Shown one piece after another: positions 26,571 to 35,010 of a stretch of 64,000 nucleotides of DNA. The stretch is from Dialister hominis (GTDB lineage: Bacteria; Bacillota; Negativicutes; Veillonellales; Dialisteraceae). The position numbers and the translations under genes are program-made. Location of the stretch: NCBI RefSeq assembly GCF_007164725.1, contig NZ_AP019697.1, positions 471,001 through 535,000 on the forward strand. Direction: 5' to 3'. How positions within the stretch are numbered: position 1 is the stretch's first letter; the number at the start of each line of letters is the position of its first letter. Under the pieces are notes generated by a model. The model was not told the DNA's origin. It did not search any database and saw only the letters and a program-made list of their open reading frames with translations.

Positions 26571-27971
26571 TTATTTCTTGTTTTTATCGTGTTTCTTTGA
26601 TTCGAACTGGATTTCTATGATGCGGCTGGGACGGCCTGTCTTATCCGTGAAGCGGCGGCCGACGTCCTGGGCGAGGTGATGATCGATGAGCTTGGCAAGG
26701 ATGCGGTTGATCGTGCGCGGCGTGACGCTTGTCAGGTCGGCAAGCTCGGAGGCAGTGAAGCGCTGGCGGCCTGTATCGCGGCAGGCGTGGTAAAGGTCGG
26801 CGATGATCCTCACGCTGACGCCGGATTTCTTAGAGAGGTAGAGGAACTGCTCATCGATGGGATGTTCCTTCTTTTCCTGCGAGGCCTGCCCGTTTTTTGA
26901 CATGGGGACGCGGGAGAAGAGCTCCTTCCCGATGATGTAGGCGCGATTTCCGCCGGAAGCTGAGGAGTGTTCCATGCCCTGCAGCGCATTGTACTTGGCT
27001 TCGGCTGCCGTTTCGCCGTATCCGATCCCGATCGAAAGGGTGAAGGCGGTCGTTTCAGCGACGTTGGAAAGAAGCGAGAAGTGGTGGTAATGGTTTGTCG
27101 CATTCTCGATGAGGGCAGGGGTCGTGAAAAGGAAGTACCCGGAAGGCGGCTGCTCGATGCAGGCGGCATCCAGGAAATGGGCAAAGCGGTGGATTTCACG
27201 CGAAACCTGCAGCTTTTCCATCGAAAGGCGGTAGTCATTGTTATTGGGAATGGATTCCTTGAGCGCGTCGATGTGGATGGCTATGACAGCAAGCCTGTTG
27301 CCGCGGTCCAGCATGGATTCGTGGGTGAGGACAAGGCGCTGCAGCCCGTTCCGGATATCATCGAAGGATGGCTGGAGGATGTAGACGGGAATGCCCTTGG
27401 AGTCAAGGATGTCGCGGACCTTGTAGAAGAGGGTGATGCAGTATGAGACTTTACCCATCCGGTAGAGCTTTTCCATGGCGGCTGCATTCTTGATGAGGAG
27501 GCCTTCATTGTAAGCAAGGATCGGAAGGATTTCGAGGGAAAAGTCGTTTTCACTCATCCCGATTTCCTTGAAGGCAAGGTCGAAGAAATCCCTCCGGTCA
27601 AGATCGGTCGCAATCCGCATGGGATATCCCTTGTCACGCGCCCGGTAGAAAAGATTCTGAGGCTTGGGAGCTCTTCGCTGTTAATATCCCTTGTCACGCG
27701 CCCGGTAGAAAAGGCGCAGAAGCGAGGCAGAGGAACGCGGGATGGTCAGCCATTCTGTCACATGCGGCACGGCTTTTTCCGCATAGCGGCGGGCCGTGTC
27801 TCCCAGAAAGAGGAAGGTCTCGACGCTGTTCTGGCGGCCGGAGAGGAGATCCGGGATTTCCACAATGGAATGATAAGGAAATGGGACGGCTTCGATTTCC
27901 GGAAATTCTCCGGAAAGGAAGGTGATGATTTCATCAATGATTTCTGCAGGGACTACGATTCCGATACGCAT
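26571..27971 (-). pseudogene. HTH transcriptional regulator gene interrupted by a 60-bp in-frame insertion with a stop
   Basis: Two same-strand, same-frame parts: 96 residues (27971 to 27681) ending FYRARDKGY-stop, and a 349-residue part from 27620. Between them lies an extra 60 bp carrying TAA and a second copy of the 30 bases for LFYRARDKGY. Removing it gives a continuous 446-residue protein with an N-terminal sensor-like domain, a degenerate cyclase-like segment (SIGIGYGETAAEAKYNAL) and a C-terminal winged helix (FTASELADLTSVTPRTINRI). It is divergent from the MFS/racemase operon and so probably its regulator. The second part might still be made from its own ATG. Confidence 0.7.
27624..27713. 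repeat. 30-bp direct repeat, two copies 60 bases apart
   Basis: Copies at 27624-27653 and 27684-27713 start ATATCCCTTGTCACGCGCCC and are identical over 30 bases, separated by 30 unrelated bases. They bound the insertion that breaks the regulator gene. Confidence 0.9.
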
Positions 27972-27993
27972 GGCGCACTTCCTTTTTGGTCAG

Positions 27994-28030
27994 AATAAAG
28001 GTCTATTAAGGACATGTTCTTTTCCTTATG
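27994..28030 (+). promoter_or_regulatory. Conserved box upstream of the first MFS gene (promoter/operator candidate)
   Basis: AATAAAGGTCTATTAAGGAC followed by ATGTTCTTTTCCTTATG. Nearly the same sequence occurs at 29605-29641 before the second MFS gene. It contains the near-palindrome GGACATGTTC and lies between the divergent regulator gene and the MFS gene, as expected of an operator plus promoter. Confidence 0.5.
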
Positions 28031-28040
28031 CTATTCATAA

Positions 28041-28127
28041 GTGAGGTAAAAGTAAATAACTGGTTCGTCAGAAATCAGCTCACGGGCAAAGAAGTCCATG
28101 CATCCGTATTTTTTGCATGGTTTTTTT
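28041..28127 (+). ncRNA. Structured leader RNA with terminator before the first MFS gene
   Basis: GTGAG (28041-28045) pairs with CTCAC (28079-28083); between them is an A-rich joint and a hairpin CTGGTT / AATCAG (28060-28065 with 28073-28078), whose 3' strand abuts CTCAC. GGGCAA follows, then a terminator: CCATGC (28096-28101) / GCATGG (28115-28120) and seven Ts. The same design, with a different hairpin sequence, precedes the second MFS gene. It is 30 bases from the start codon. I do not recognise a known riboswitch class. Confidence 0.55.
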
Positions 28128-28156
28128 AGTAGGTTTGGGAGTGTAGGAGGTCATCT

Positions 28157-29398
28157 ATGAGTTGGTTGAAAAAGTATCAAAGTGAAAACAAGTACGTGGT
28201 ATTCTTCTTCCTCTATATAGGGTTCTGTATATCCTATATAGACAGGTCCGCCATCGGGCTCGCGCTTCCTTCGATTTCGAAGGACTTCGCCCTTGCGCCC
28301 ACGCAGATGGGCGTCGTCATCAGCGCATTCTTCATCGGCTATTCCATCATGCAGATTCCTGGCGGCTGGCTGGCTGACCATTTCGGTTCCAAGACGGTCA
28401 TCTGCATTGCATTGACACTCTGGTCCATCTTCACCTTCACGACCGGCCATGCATCGACGCTTGCAGGACTGCTCTTCCTGCGCTTCGTATTCGGTCTCTG
28501 CGAAGGTCCATATGCCGGTTCCTGCTACAGAGCGATTGCTGAATACTTCCCGCGTGAGCTTCGTCCTGCATTTACGACAGGCATCCTTTCCTCGAACTAC
28601 ATTGGAAGCGCCATTGCACCGATCATCATCGTACCGCTCATCCTCTGGTTCGGATGGAGAGGCATGTTCCAGGCATTAGGCTGCATCGGCCTCGTTTATG
28701 TATTTTTCTATGCTTTTTGTGTCAAACAGACAAAGCCGGCAGAAGAAGTCAAAGCAGGCAAGAAAGAAAACAAGACAAAGTACTTCCTGCACCTGATGAA
28801 GTTCTCTATCATCTGGAAACTTGTCCTCTGCGCATTCTGCGTATCCTGCATCAATAAAGGCCTCGATGCCTGGATGCCGACATACCTCATCGCAGAACGC
28901 GGCATCAACCTGAAAGCCGTCGGTTATGTAACGCCGATCCCGTTCATGGCATCCTTCCTGTCAACGGCAGGCTGCGGCTGGCTTATGAACAAGTATTTTG
29001 ATAAGAAGGAACAGTACATGATTGCCATCTGCGCTGTCATGACCGCGATTTTCCTCTACCTGATGTACAATGCGGAAACCCTTTTCTGGGTCGTCGTATT
29101 CCAGTGCGGTGTGTACTTCTTCAAGGCATGCATCTTAGGTTCTGCTGTTGCTATCGTCCTTAAGATCGTCACCGGTTCCATTGCAGGTTCCGCTTCCACG
29201 CTTGTCAACATGGGTGGACAGGTGGCAGGCTTCATTTCGCCAGTCATCATGGGCTACCTTGTTTCTGCATTCAACGGTTCCTTCAATGCCGTATTCTATT
29301 ACCTGATTGCTGCTGCAGCGCTCTGCGCAGTGAGCGCACTCCTGATCCCCAAGAGAAAAGAAGCTATGCTTGATCTGGGTGAAGGCAGCGAAGAATAA
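28157..29398 (+). CDS. MFS transporter, first of two paralogs
   Basis: 413 residues, about twelve membrane spans. Motif A in loop 2-3 is GGWLADHFGSKTV; YIDRSAIGLALPSISKDF in span 1 and EYFPRELRPAF in loop 4-5 resemble the anion:cation symporter (ACS) branch, which carries organic anions. A charged central loop (KAGKKENKTK) separates the halves. About 80% identical to the next MFS gene and preceded by the same type of leader. Neighbouring racemase and M20 genes suggest N-acyl amino acids or dipeptides as substrate, an inference only. GGAGG precedes the ATG. Confidence 0.92.
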   Translation: MSWLKKYQSENKYVVFFFLYIGFCISYIDRSAIGLALPSISKDFALAPTQMGVVISAFFIGYSIMQIPGGWLADHFGSKTVICIALTLWSIFTFTTGHASTLAGLLFLRFVFGLCEGPYAGSCYRAIAEYFPRELRPAFTTGILSSNYIGSAIAPIIIVPLILWFGWRGMFQALGCIGLVYVFFYAFCVKQTKPAEEVKAGKKENKTKYFLHLMKFSIIWKLVLCAFCVSCINKGLDAWMPTYLIAERGINLKAVGYVTPIPFMASFLSTAGCGWLMNKYFDKKEQYMIAICAVMTAIFLYLMYNAETLFWVVVFQCGVYFFKACILGSAVAIVLKIVTGSIAGSASTLVNMGGQVAGFISPVIMGYLVSAFNGSFNAVFYYLIAAAALCAVSALLIPKRKEAMLDLGEGSEE

Positions 29399-29405
29399 GT
29401 TTCAT

Positions 29406-29450
29406 AAGAGCTGTGAAAATGATACCCGTTTTTGCAGCTCTTCTAATTTT
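29406..29450 (+). terminator. Terminator after the first MFS gene
   Basis: AAGAGCTG / CAGCTCTT stem (29406-29413 with 29435-29442) with a 21-base loop and a weak T run, CTAATTTT. Confidence 0.65.
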
Positions 29451-29604
29451 CCGTAAGGCTTTGCTGCCACGAGGCTTTATTGGAAATAAGGGACAGGCGA
29501 AAGGCGCTGTCTTTAAGTCAACTGCATAGACTGACATCGATTCAATCGATATGCCGAAAAGAAATGCTCGATAGTCTCCGAGAAAAGTTTCCTATTTGGG
29601 ACAC

Positions 29605-29641
29605 AATAAAAGTCTGTTAAGGACATTGTCTTTTACTTATG
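29605..29641 (+). promoter_or_regulatory. Conserved box upstream of the second MFS gene
   Basis: AATAAAAGTCTGTTAAGGAC followed by ATTGTCTTTTACTTATG, a near copy of 27994-28030. It contains GACATTGTC, a palindrome except for its centre. It is about 10 bases ahead of the structured leader. Confidence 0.5.
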
Positions 29642-29651
29642 ATTAGCTTAA

Positions 29652-29747
29652 GTGAGACGACAATTTCATAACATCGGTTCAGGAAGAACCGGCTCACGGG
29701 TAATGGGGCCCATGCTGCAGATCTTTTATGCTGGCATGGCTTTTTTT
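29652..29747 (+). ncRNA. Structured leader RNA with terminator before the second MFS gene
   Basis: GTGAG (29652-29656) pairs with CTCAC (29693-29697). The enclosed hairpin is TCGGTTC / GAACCGG (29674-29680 with 29686-29692, one G-T pair), directly abutting CTCAC. GGGTAA follows, then a terminator CCATGC (29710-29715) / GCATGG (29734-29739) and seven Ts. Hairpin sequence differs from the first leader yet pairing is kept. The leader ends 46 bases before the start codon. Confidence 0.55.
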
Positions 29748-29792
29748 GTAGGTTTTTCTTTAGGAAAAGGGGTAAGGAAAAGGAGTGTTTCT

Positions 29793-31049
29793 ATGGGTTG
29801 GCTTAAAAAGTTTCAAAGTGAAAACAGGTACGTAGTGTTCTTCTTTCTCTATGTAGGGTTCTGTATTTCTTACATAGACAGATCCGCTATCGGGCTCGCA
29901 CTTCCTTCGATTTCGAAGGATTTCACCCTTGCGCCCACGCAGATGGGCGTCGTCATCAGTGCATTCTTCATCGGCTACTCGATCATGCAGCTGCCTGGCG
30001 GCTGGATGGCCGACAAGTTCGGGTCGAAGTCAGTCATTCTGATTGCGCTCACCTTGTGGTCTATTTTCACCTTCATGACCGGCCATGCTTCCTCTCTTGC
30101 AGGACTCCTTTTCCTGCGTTTCGTATTCGGCCTCTGCGAAGGCCCGTATGCCGGTGCCTGCTACCGCGGCATTGCAGAATACTTCCCGCGTGAACTTCGT
30201 CCTGCATTTGCCACAGGCGTCCTGTCTTCGAACTATATCGGCAGCGCCATTGCTCCGATCATCATCGTGCCGCTCATCCTCTGGTTCGGATGGAGAGGCA
30301 TGTTCCAGGCATTAGGCTGCATCGGCCTTGTTTATGTATTTTTCTATGCATTTTTCTATGCATTTTTCGTCAAGCAGGTAAAACCGGCAGAAGAAGAAAA
30401 AGCCGGCGCCAAGAAGGGAAGCAAGAAGGAATATTTCTTAAAGCTTCTCCATTTCTCCATCATCTGGAAACTCGTCGTCTGCGCATTCTGCATTTCCTGC
30501 ATCAATAAAGGCCTCGATGCCTGGATGCCGACGTACCTCATCGCGGAACGCGGCATCAATCTGAAAGCTGTCGGCTATGTAACCCCGATCCCGTTCATGG
30601 CATCTTTCCTTTCCACCGCTGTCTGCGGCTGGATCATGAACAAGTATTTTGACAGGGTAGAACAGTACATGATCGGCATCTGCGCTGTCATGACCGCTGT
30701 CTTCCTGTACCTCATGTACAATGCAGAAACCCTTTTCTGGGTCGTCGTATTCCAGTGCGGTGTGTACTTCTTCAAGGCATGCATCTTAGGCTCTGCCGTT
30801 GCTATCGTCCTTAAGATCGTTACCGGAAATATTGCAGGCTCGGCTACGATGATCGTCAACATGGGCGGCCAGGTAGCAGGCTTCATTTCCCCGGTCGTCA
30901 TGGGATATCTTGTTTCTGTATTTAATGGTTCCTTCAACGCTGTTTTCTACTACCTGATCGGTGCTGCTTCCGTCTGCGCTCTGAGCGCATTCCTCATTCC
31001 GAAGAGAAAAGAAGCGATGCTTGACCTGGGTGAGGGCAGTGAAGAATAA
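29793..31049 (+). CDS. MFS transporter, second paralog
   Basis: 418 residues from the ATG at 29793 with AAAAGGAG upstream; the frame is open back to 29652 but that part is the leader RNA. Same topology and motifs as the first copy (GGWMADKFGSKSV; EYFPRELRPAF). It carries a 12-bp tandem duplication at about 30340-30366 giving VFFYAFFYAFFVKQ where the paralog has VFFYAFCVKQ. It is followed 73 bases later by the racemase-like gene and is probably the first gene of that operon. Confidence 0.92.
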   Translation: MGWLKKFQSENRYVVFFFLYVGFCISYIDRSAIGLALPSISKDFTLAPTQMGVVISAFFIGYSIMQLPGGWMADKFGSKSVILIALTLWSIFTFMTGHASSLAGLLFLRFVFGLCEGPYAGACYRGIAEYFPRELRPAFATGVLSSNYIGSAIAPIIIVPLILWFGWRGMFQALGCIGLVYVFFYAFFYAFFVKQVKPAEEEKAGAKKGSKKEYFLKLLHFSIIWKLVVCAFCISCINKGLDAWMPTYLIAERGINLKAVGYVTPIPFMASFLSTAVCGWIMNKYFDRVEQYMIGICAVMTAVFLYLMYNAETLFWVVVFQCGVYFFKACILGSAVAIVLKIVTGNIAGSATMIVNMGGQVAGFISPVVMGYLVSVFNGSFNAVFYYLIGAASVCALSAFLIPKRKEAMLDLGEGSEE

Positions 31050-31122
31050 ACGGAGCGGATTTTCCGCTTTCCCTTGCAGTATAGTTCAATGATTGTAGAA
31101 TGGAAGTTAAGGAGGAAAAAGT

Positions 31123-32238
31123 ATGAAAATTTCTAAAGTAGTTGTCCGCAGAATGAGTCTTGATTTCAAGGTGCCTTTCCGCACCAGCTTCGGACTGAAT
31201 ACGACAAAGGATTTCTCCATCGTCGAACTGCATGACAGCGATGGCAATGTGGGATATGGTGCCTGCTCGGCATTCATGCGCCCCTGGTACAATGAAGAAA
31301 CGACAATGGGCGCTCTCTTCATTATCAAAGAATACCTGATTCCGGCTCTCTTTGATGCAGGTGATTTCAAGGACCCTGAATGGTTCTTCGATCATACATC
31401 CTGGATCCGCAGAAACCGCATGGCGCGCGCTTCTGTCGACTGCGCTCTCTGGGAACTGTACTCCAAGGAACTCGGCATTCCTGAATACAAAGCTCTCGGC
31501 GGCGTCAAGGATTCTGTCGAAGCCGGCGTTTCCTTGGGCATTGAAGATACACCTGACAAGCTTCTTGCTACGATTGAAAAGTACATGAAGCAGGGCTACC
31601 GCCGTGTCAAATGCAAAATCAAACCGGGCTATGATATCAATTACATGAGAGCTGTCAGAAAAGAATACGGAGACATCATGCTCATGGTTGATGCCAATTC
31701 CGCATATACGCTCGCTGATATCGACCTCTTCAAGGAAATGGATGAACTGGGCCTTCTCATGATTGAGCAGCCTCTGGCATCCGATGATATCGTGGATCAC
31801 CGCCACCTGCAGGCTGCCATCAAGACACCGATCTGCCTGGATGAAAGCATTGACAGTGTCGATGATGCCAGAAGAGCCATCGAGCTTGGCAGCTGCAAGA
31901 TCATCAACATCAAAGTAGCCCGCGTGGGCGGATTGACCGAAGCCAGAAGAATCCAAAAATTCGCCGGTGAAAAGGGCGTTTATTCCTGGTGCGGCGGCAT
32001 GGTCGACGACGGCGTCGCAAGGGGCCACAACATGGCTGTTGCCACCCTCCCGTACTACCGCTATCCGAATGATATCCCGGGAAGCGACCGCTACTATGCG
32101 GATGATATCGTAACCCCGTCCACATTCATTGACGATCATGCCATGATTCATCTGCCGCAGCTTCCGGGCACCGGCTTTGAACTGAATCAGGAAGTCGTTG
32201 AAAAACATACTCTTGAAAAGTGGGAATTCACAAAATAA
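31123..32238 (+). CDS. Enolase-superfamily enzyme, N-acylamino acid racemase / o-succinylbenzoate synthase-like (copy 1)
   Basis: 371 residues, muconate-lactonising subgroup. The acid/base KxK is in RRVKCKIKPGYD, metal ligands are Asp in MVDANSAYT, Glu in IEQPLASDD and Asp in CLDESIDS, and the second catalytic Lys is in IINIKVARVGG. These match the N-succinylamino acid racemase/OSBS family. No menaquinone genes are near; an M20 hydrolase is, so racemisation of N-acyl amino acids is the better reading. Dipeptide epimerase activity is an alternative. AAGGAGG precedes the ATG. Confidence 0.88.
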   Translation: MKISKVVVRRMSLDFKVPFRTSFGLNTTKDFSIVELHDSDGNVGYGACSAFMRPWYNEETTMGALFIIKEYLIPALFDAGDFKDPEWFFDHTSWIRRNRMARASVDCALWELYSKELGIPEYKALGGVKDSVEAGVSLGIEDTPDKLLATIEKYMKQGYRRVKCKIKPGYDINYMRAVRKEYGDIMLMVDANSAYTLADIDLFKEMDELGLLMIEQPLASDDIVDHRHLQAAIKTPICLDESIDSVDDARRAIELGSCKIINIKVARVGGLTEARRIQKFAGEKGVYSWCGGMVDDGVARGHNMAVATLPYYRYPNDIPGSDRYYADDIVTPSTFIDDHAMIHLPQLPGTGFELNQEVVEKHTLEKWEFTK

Positions 32239-32311
32239 TCAAATAAGGAAGGAGCGCGGAGGGGAAGCCGTCCGCGTTTCCTGCTGTCATTTTTGAAACG
32301 GAGGAAAGGTT

Positions 32312-33472
32312 ATGACGACAAGAGATAAAGCATACGAATGGATTGACGCGCATAAGGACGACATGGTCGATTTGTGGAAACAGATGGTGACCATCGATTC
32401 CGGCATCGGTGTCAAGGAAGGCGGCATGGAGATGGGCAATCTCTGCGCAGGAATCCTTGAAAAGCTGGGATTCTCCATCCGCCGCGTATCCTATGAAAAA
32501 TGCGGCGACACGATCATCGGCGAACGCGGCGACCTGTCCAAACCATACACGATCCTCATGGGTCACATGGATACGGTATTCTTCAAAGGCGAACCTGAAA
32601 AGCGTCCGTTCACCATTAAAGACGGCAAGGCATACGGCCCGGGCGTTCTTGATATGAAGGGCGGCGTCTGCATCCTGCTCTCCACTCTGGAAGCGCTCCA
32701 TGCAGCCGGATTTGATGATTTCCCGTGCAAAGTCATCCTTGTTGCCGATGAAGAACCGGCCCACGTATTCTCCAATGCGCCGGAAGTCATCGAGAAGGAA
32801 TCCAAAGGCGCCAAGTGCGCATTCAACTTTGAAACAGGCTTCCCGGATCATGCCCTGGTCGTCCAGAGAAAAGGCTGCTGGCGTTTCTTCATTGAAACCT
32901 TCGGCCGCGGCTGCCATGTAGGGAATGATCCGCAGAACGGCAGAAGCGCTATCCTTGAAATGGCTCACAAGATCATTGAAATCGAGAACCTGACCGACTA
33001 CTCCAAACAGTACAATGTCAATGTCGGCACAATCGAAGGCGGCACGGTAGCCAATGCGGCTCCGGCTCACTGCAAGGTGGAATGCGATTTCCGCTACGTC
33101 CATCCTGAAGATCTCCCCATCCTCAGAAAGAAGGTCGAGGAAGTCTGCGCCAAACAGTATGTGCCTGATGTCACGACAAAGCTCTATGACAGCGTAGGCT
33201 TTGCTGTCATGCCGCAGCTCCCGGGCAACCTTGAACTTCTGAAGATTGCACAGGAAGTCGCAGAAGAAAGCGGATTCCCTGTTCCGGGCCCGAAACTCTG
33301 CGGAGGCGGCAGTGATGCAGCCTACACGGAAGCTGCCGGTGTTCCGACACTCTGCGGCACAGGCGTTGAAGGCTCCAGAAACCATACGGTCGAAGAATGG
33401 GCCGATGTGGACAGCCTCTTCCGCCGCGCTAAGCAGATGGCAGGCATTCTTCTCAAGCTGAACGAAAAATAA
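32312..33472 (+). CDS. M20-family metallopeptidase (glutamate carboxypeptidase/deacylase-like)
   Basis: 386 residues. Zinc ligands and catalytic residues: His and Asp in LMGHMDTVF, Asp in GPGVLDMKGG, the Glu pair in LVADEEPAHVF, and the C-terminal His in GSRNHTVEEW. A dimerisation domain (RKGCWRFFIETFGRGCHVGN) lies between. The family includes carboxypeptidase G2 and N-acyl-amino acid hydrolases. Sandwiched between two racemase-like genes, it may release free L-amino acids from N-acyl substrates. No signal peptide, so cytoplasmic. A small hairpin CGCGGA/TCCGCG (32255-32276) lies just upstream. Confidence 0.9.
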   Translation: MTTRDKAYEWIDAHKDDMVDLWKQMVTIDSGIGVKEGGMEMGNLCAGILEKLGFSIRRVSYEKCGDTIIGERGDLSKPYTILMGHMDTVFFKGEPEKRPFTIKDGKAYGPGVLDMKGGVCILLSTLEALHAAGFDDFPCKVILVADEEPAHVFSNAPEVIEKESKGAKCAFNFETGFPDHALVVQRKGCWRFFIETFGRGCHVGNDPQNGRSAILEMAHKIIEIENLTDYSKQYNVNVGTIEGGTVANAAPAHCKVECDFRYVHPEDLPILRKKVEEVCAKQYVPDVTTKLYDSVGFAVMPQLPGNLELLKIAQEVAEESGFPVPGPKLCGGGSDAAYTEAAGVPTLCGTGVEGSRNHTVEEWADVDSLFRRAKQMAGILLKLNEK

Positions 33473-33549
33473 TTTGAAGATCATCTTAATACGGCAGGCC
33501 GCCCGCTTCGATGCTGGCGGCTTTCTGCCATGGAGGACAGGAGGACATT

Positions 33550-34662
33550 ATGAGAATTGACCGCGTAGATATTATCCGCGTTTTGAATCCGTTCAAGCAT
33601 CCGTTCCAGACAAGCTTCACCAAGTTTGAAAACAGGGACGCACTGCTTGTCAAAGTATATTCCGAAGGCCTTGTCGGCTGGGGTGAATGCAAGGCTTTCT
33701 ACGGGCCTTTCTACAATCCGGAAGACAACGGCACCGTGCTTCATATCCTGAGCGACATCATCATCCCGGGCATCCTTCATACGGAAGTGGAAAGCCCGGA
33801 AGCTTTCATGAAACAGTTCGACTACATCAAGGGAAACCGCCTTGCCAAAGCAGCTGTCGAAAACGCTCTCTGGGAACTCATGGTCCAGCGTACAGGAAAG
33901 TCCCTGAAGACGCTCCTTGGCGGCACGCAGAAGGAAATCAAGGTCGGCGTCTCCCTTGGCATTGAAAAGGATATCAACGTCCTTTTCAAGGAAATTGAAC
34001 ATTACTTAGAACTTGGCTATCACAGAACGAAGATCAAAATCCATCCGGGCCGCGACATTGAAGTCGTCAAGGCCATCAGGAAGGAATTCGGGGATATCAC
34101 GCTTACCGTCGATGCCAATTCCGCCTACACGCTTAAGGATATCGACCTCTTCCGCGCCATGGATGAATACCATCTCCAGTACATTGAACAGCCGCTCGGA
34201 GAAGAAGATATCGTCGACCATGCCACGCTCCAGAAAGCTATCGAGACACCGGTCTGCCTCGATGAAAGCATCGTTTCCTACGAAGCGGCAGAAGTGGCAA
34301 TCCGTCTTGGCAGCTGCAAGGTCATCAATATCAAATCCAGCCGCTGCGGCGGTGTCTATGAAGGAAAGCGCATCCATGACCTCTGCGTTGCCCATCATAT
34401 TCCTGTATGGTGCGGCGGCATGACAGAGCTCGGCATCGGCCGCGCGCAGAATGTTTCCTTTGCAAGCCTTCCGGGATTTACGGAACTGGCGCATGATGTG
34501 GCAGCTGCGAGCCGCTACTTCGACGAAGATGTGACAAACCCGATGGTAGACATCACTGACCGCTGCACGATCATCGTGCCGGATGAGGAAAACGGAATCC
34601 ATTACGATGTCGATGAAAAGCAGATCGACAAGATGGAAGCAGGCCACTGGATTTTCAAATAA
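33550..34662 (+). CDS. Enolase-superfamily enzyme, N-acylamino acid racemase-like (copy 2)
   Basis: 370 residues from the ATG at 33550 (GGAGGACAGGAGG upstream). KxK in HRTKIKIHPGRD, metal ligands in VDANSAYT, IEQPLGEED and CLDESIVS, second Lys in INIKSSRCGG. It is clearly related to but diverged from copy 1 (substrate-loop sequences near residues 18-30 and 50-60 differ), so it may accept another acyl amino acid. It ends the operon MFS-racemase-M20-racemase. A GCCGCC/GGCGGC hairpin at 33498-33521 precedes it and may tune its expression. Confidence 0.88.
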   Translation: MRIDRVDIIRVLNPFKHPFQTSFTKFENRDALLVKVYSEGLVGWGECKAFYGPFYNPEDNGTVLHILSDIIIPGILHTEVESPEAFMKQFDYIKGNRLAKAAVENALWELMVQRTGKSLKTLLGGTQKEIKVGVSLGIEKDINVLFKEIEHYLELGYHRTKIKIHPGRDIEVVKAIRKEFGDITLTVDANSAYTLKDIDLFRAMDEYHLQYIEQPLGEEDIVDHATLQKAIETPVCLDESIVSYEAAEVAIRLGSCKVINIKSSRCGGVYEGKRIHDLCVAHHIPVWCGGMTELGIGRAQNVSFASLPGFTELAHDVAAASRYFDEDVTNPMVDITDRCTIIVPDEENGIHYDVDEKQIDKMEAGHWIFK

Positions 34663-34685
34663 ACGAAAATTTTACAAAAATCTTG

Positions 34686-34714
34686 TTGACACGCATTTCG
34701 AATCGTGGTAAAGT
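34686..34714 (+). promoter_or_regulatory. Promoter of the first cysteine T-box
   Basis: TTGACA (34686-34691), 17-base spacer, TAAAGT (34709-34714). Confidence 0.8.
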
Positions 34715-34720
34715 ACACAC

Positions 34721-34976
34721 AACGAAACGATGAAGAAAAGAGTAAGCGTCTGAAGACAGCAAAGCGAGTCCGGATAGTGAGAGCGGATATGGATAGGAAG
34801 CTGAAGTGCATTTCTGAGTTTGACGGGCTGAAATGATAGTAGGTCCTTCCGGGAACTCCCGATACAGAGTCAGGGTTTGATAGAACCTTCTAAGGTGCAT
34901 TTGGCGACAGGTGCATGAAATCGGGTGGAAACACGAAGCTATGGCTCTCGTCCCTTTACAGGGGCGGGAGCTTTTT
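34721..34976 (+). ncRNA. T-box leader 1, cysteine specifier
   Basis: Full T-box layout: GAAAAGAGTAA near the 5' end, stem I with GAGTCCGGATAGTGAGAGCGG, specifier TGC at 34807-34809 followed by ATTTCTGAG (same context as the GGC specifier of glyQS leaders), the core GGGTGGAAACACGA at 34923-34936, and a terminator GCTCTCGTCCC/GGGGCGGGAGC with Ts to 34976. TGGA in the core fits a tRNA with U at the discriminator, as in tRNA-Cys. Uncharged tRNA-Cys should prevent termination and switch on the small gene downstream. Confidence 0.93.
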
Positions 34977-35010
34977 GATTTAAAAAAATACAGAAAAGGA
35001 GCGAAAGACG

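Noticed and set aside
27957..28156. T-box before the first MFS gene
   Set aside because: Lacks the GGTGGNACCACG core and stem I features that the three real T-boxes at 34.7-41.1 kb show clearly.
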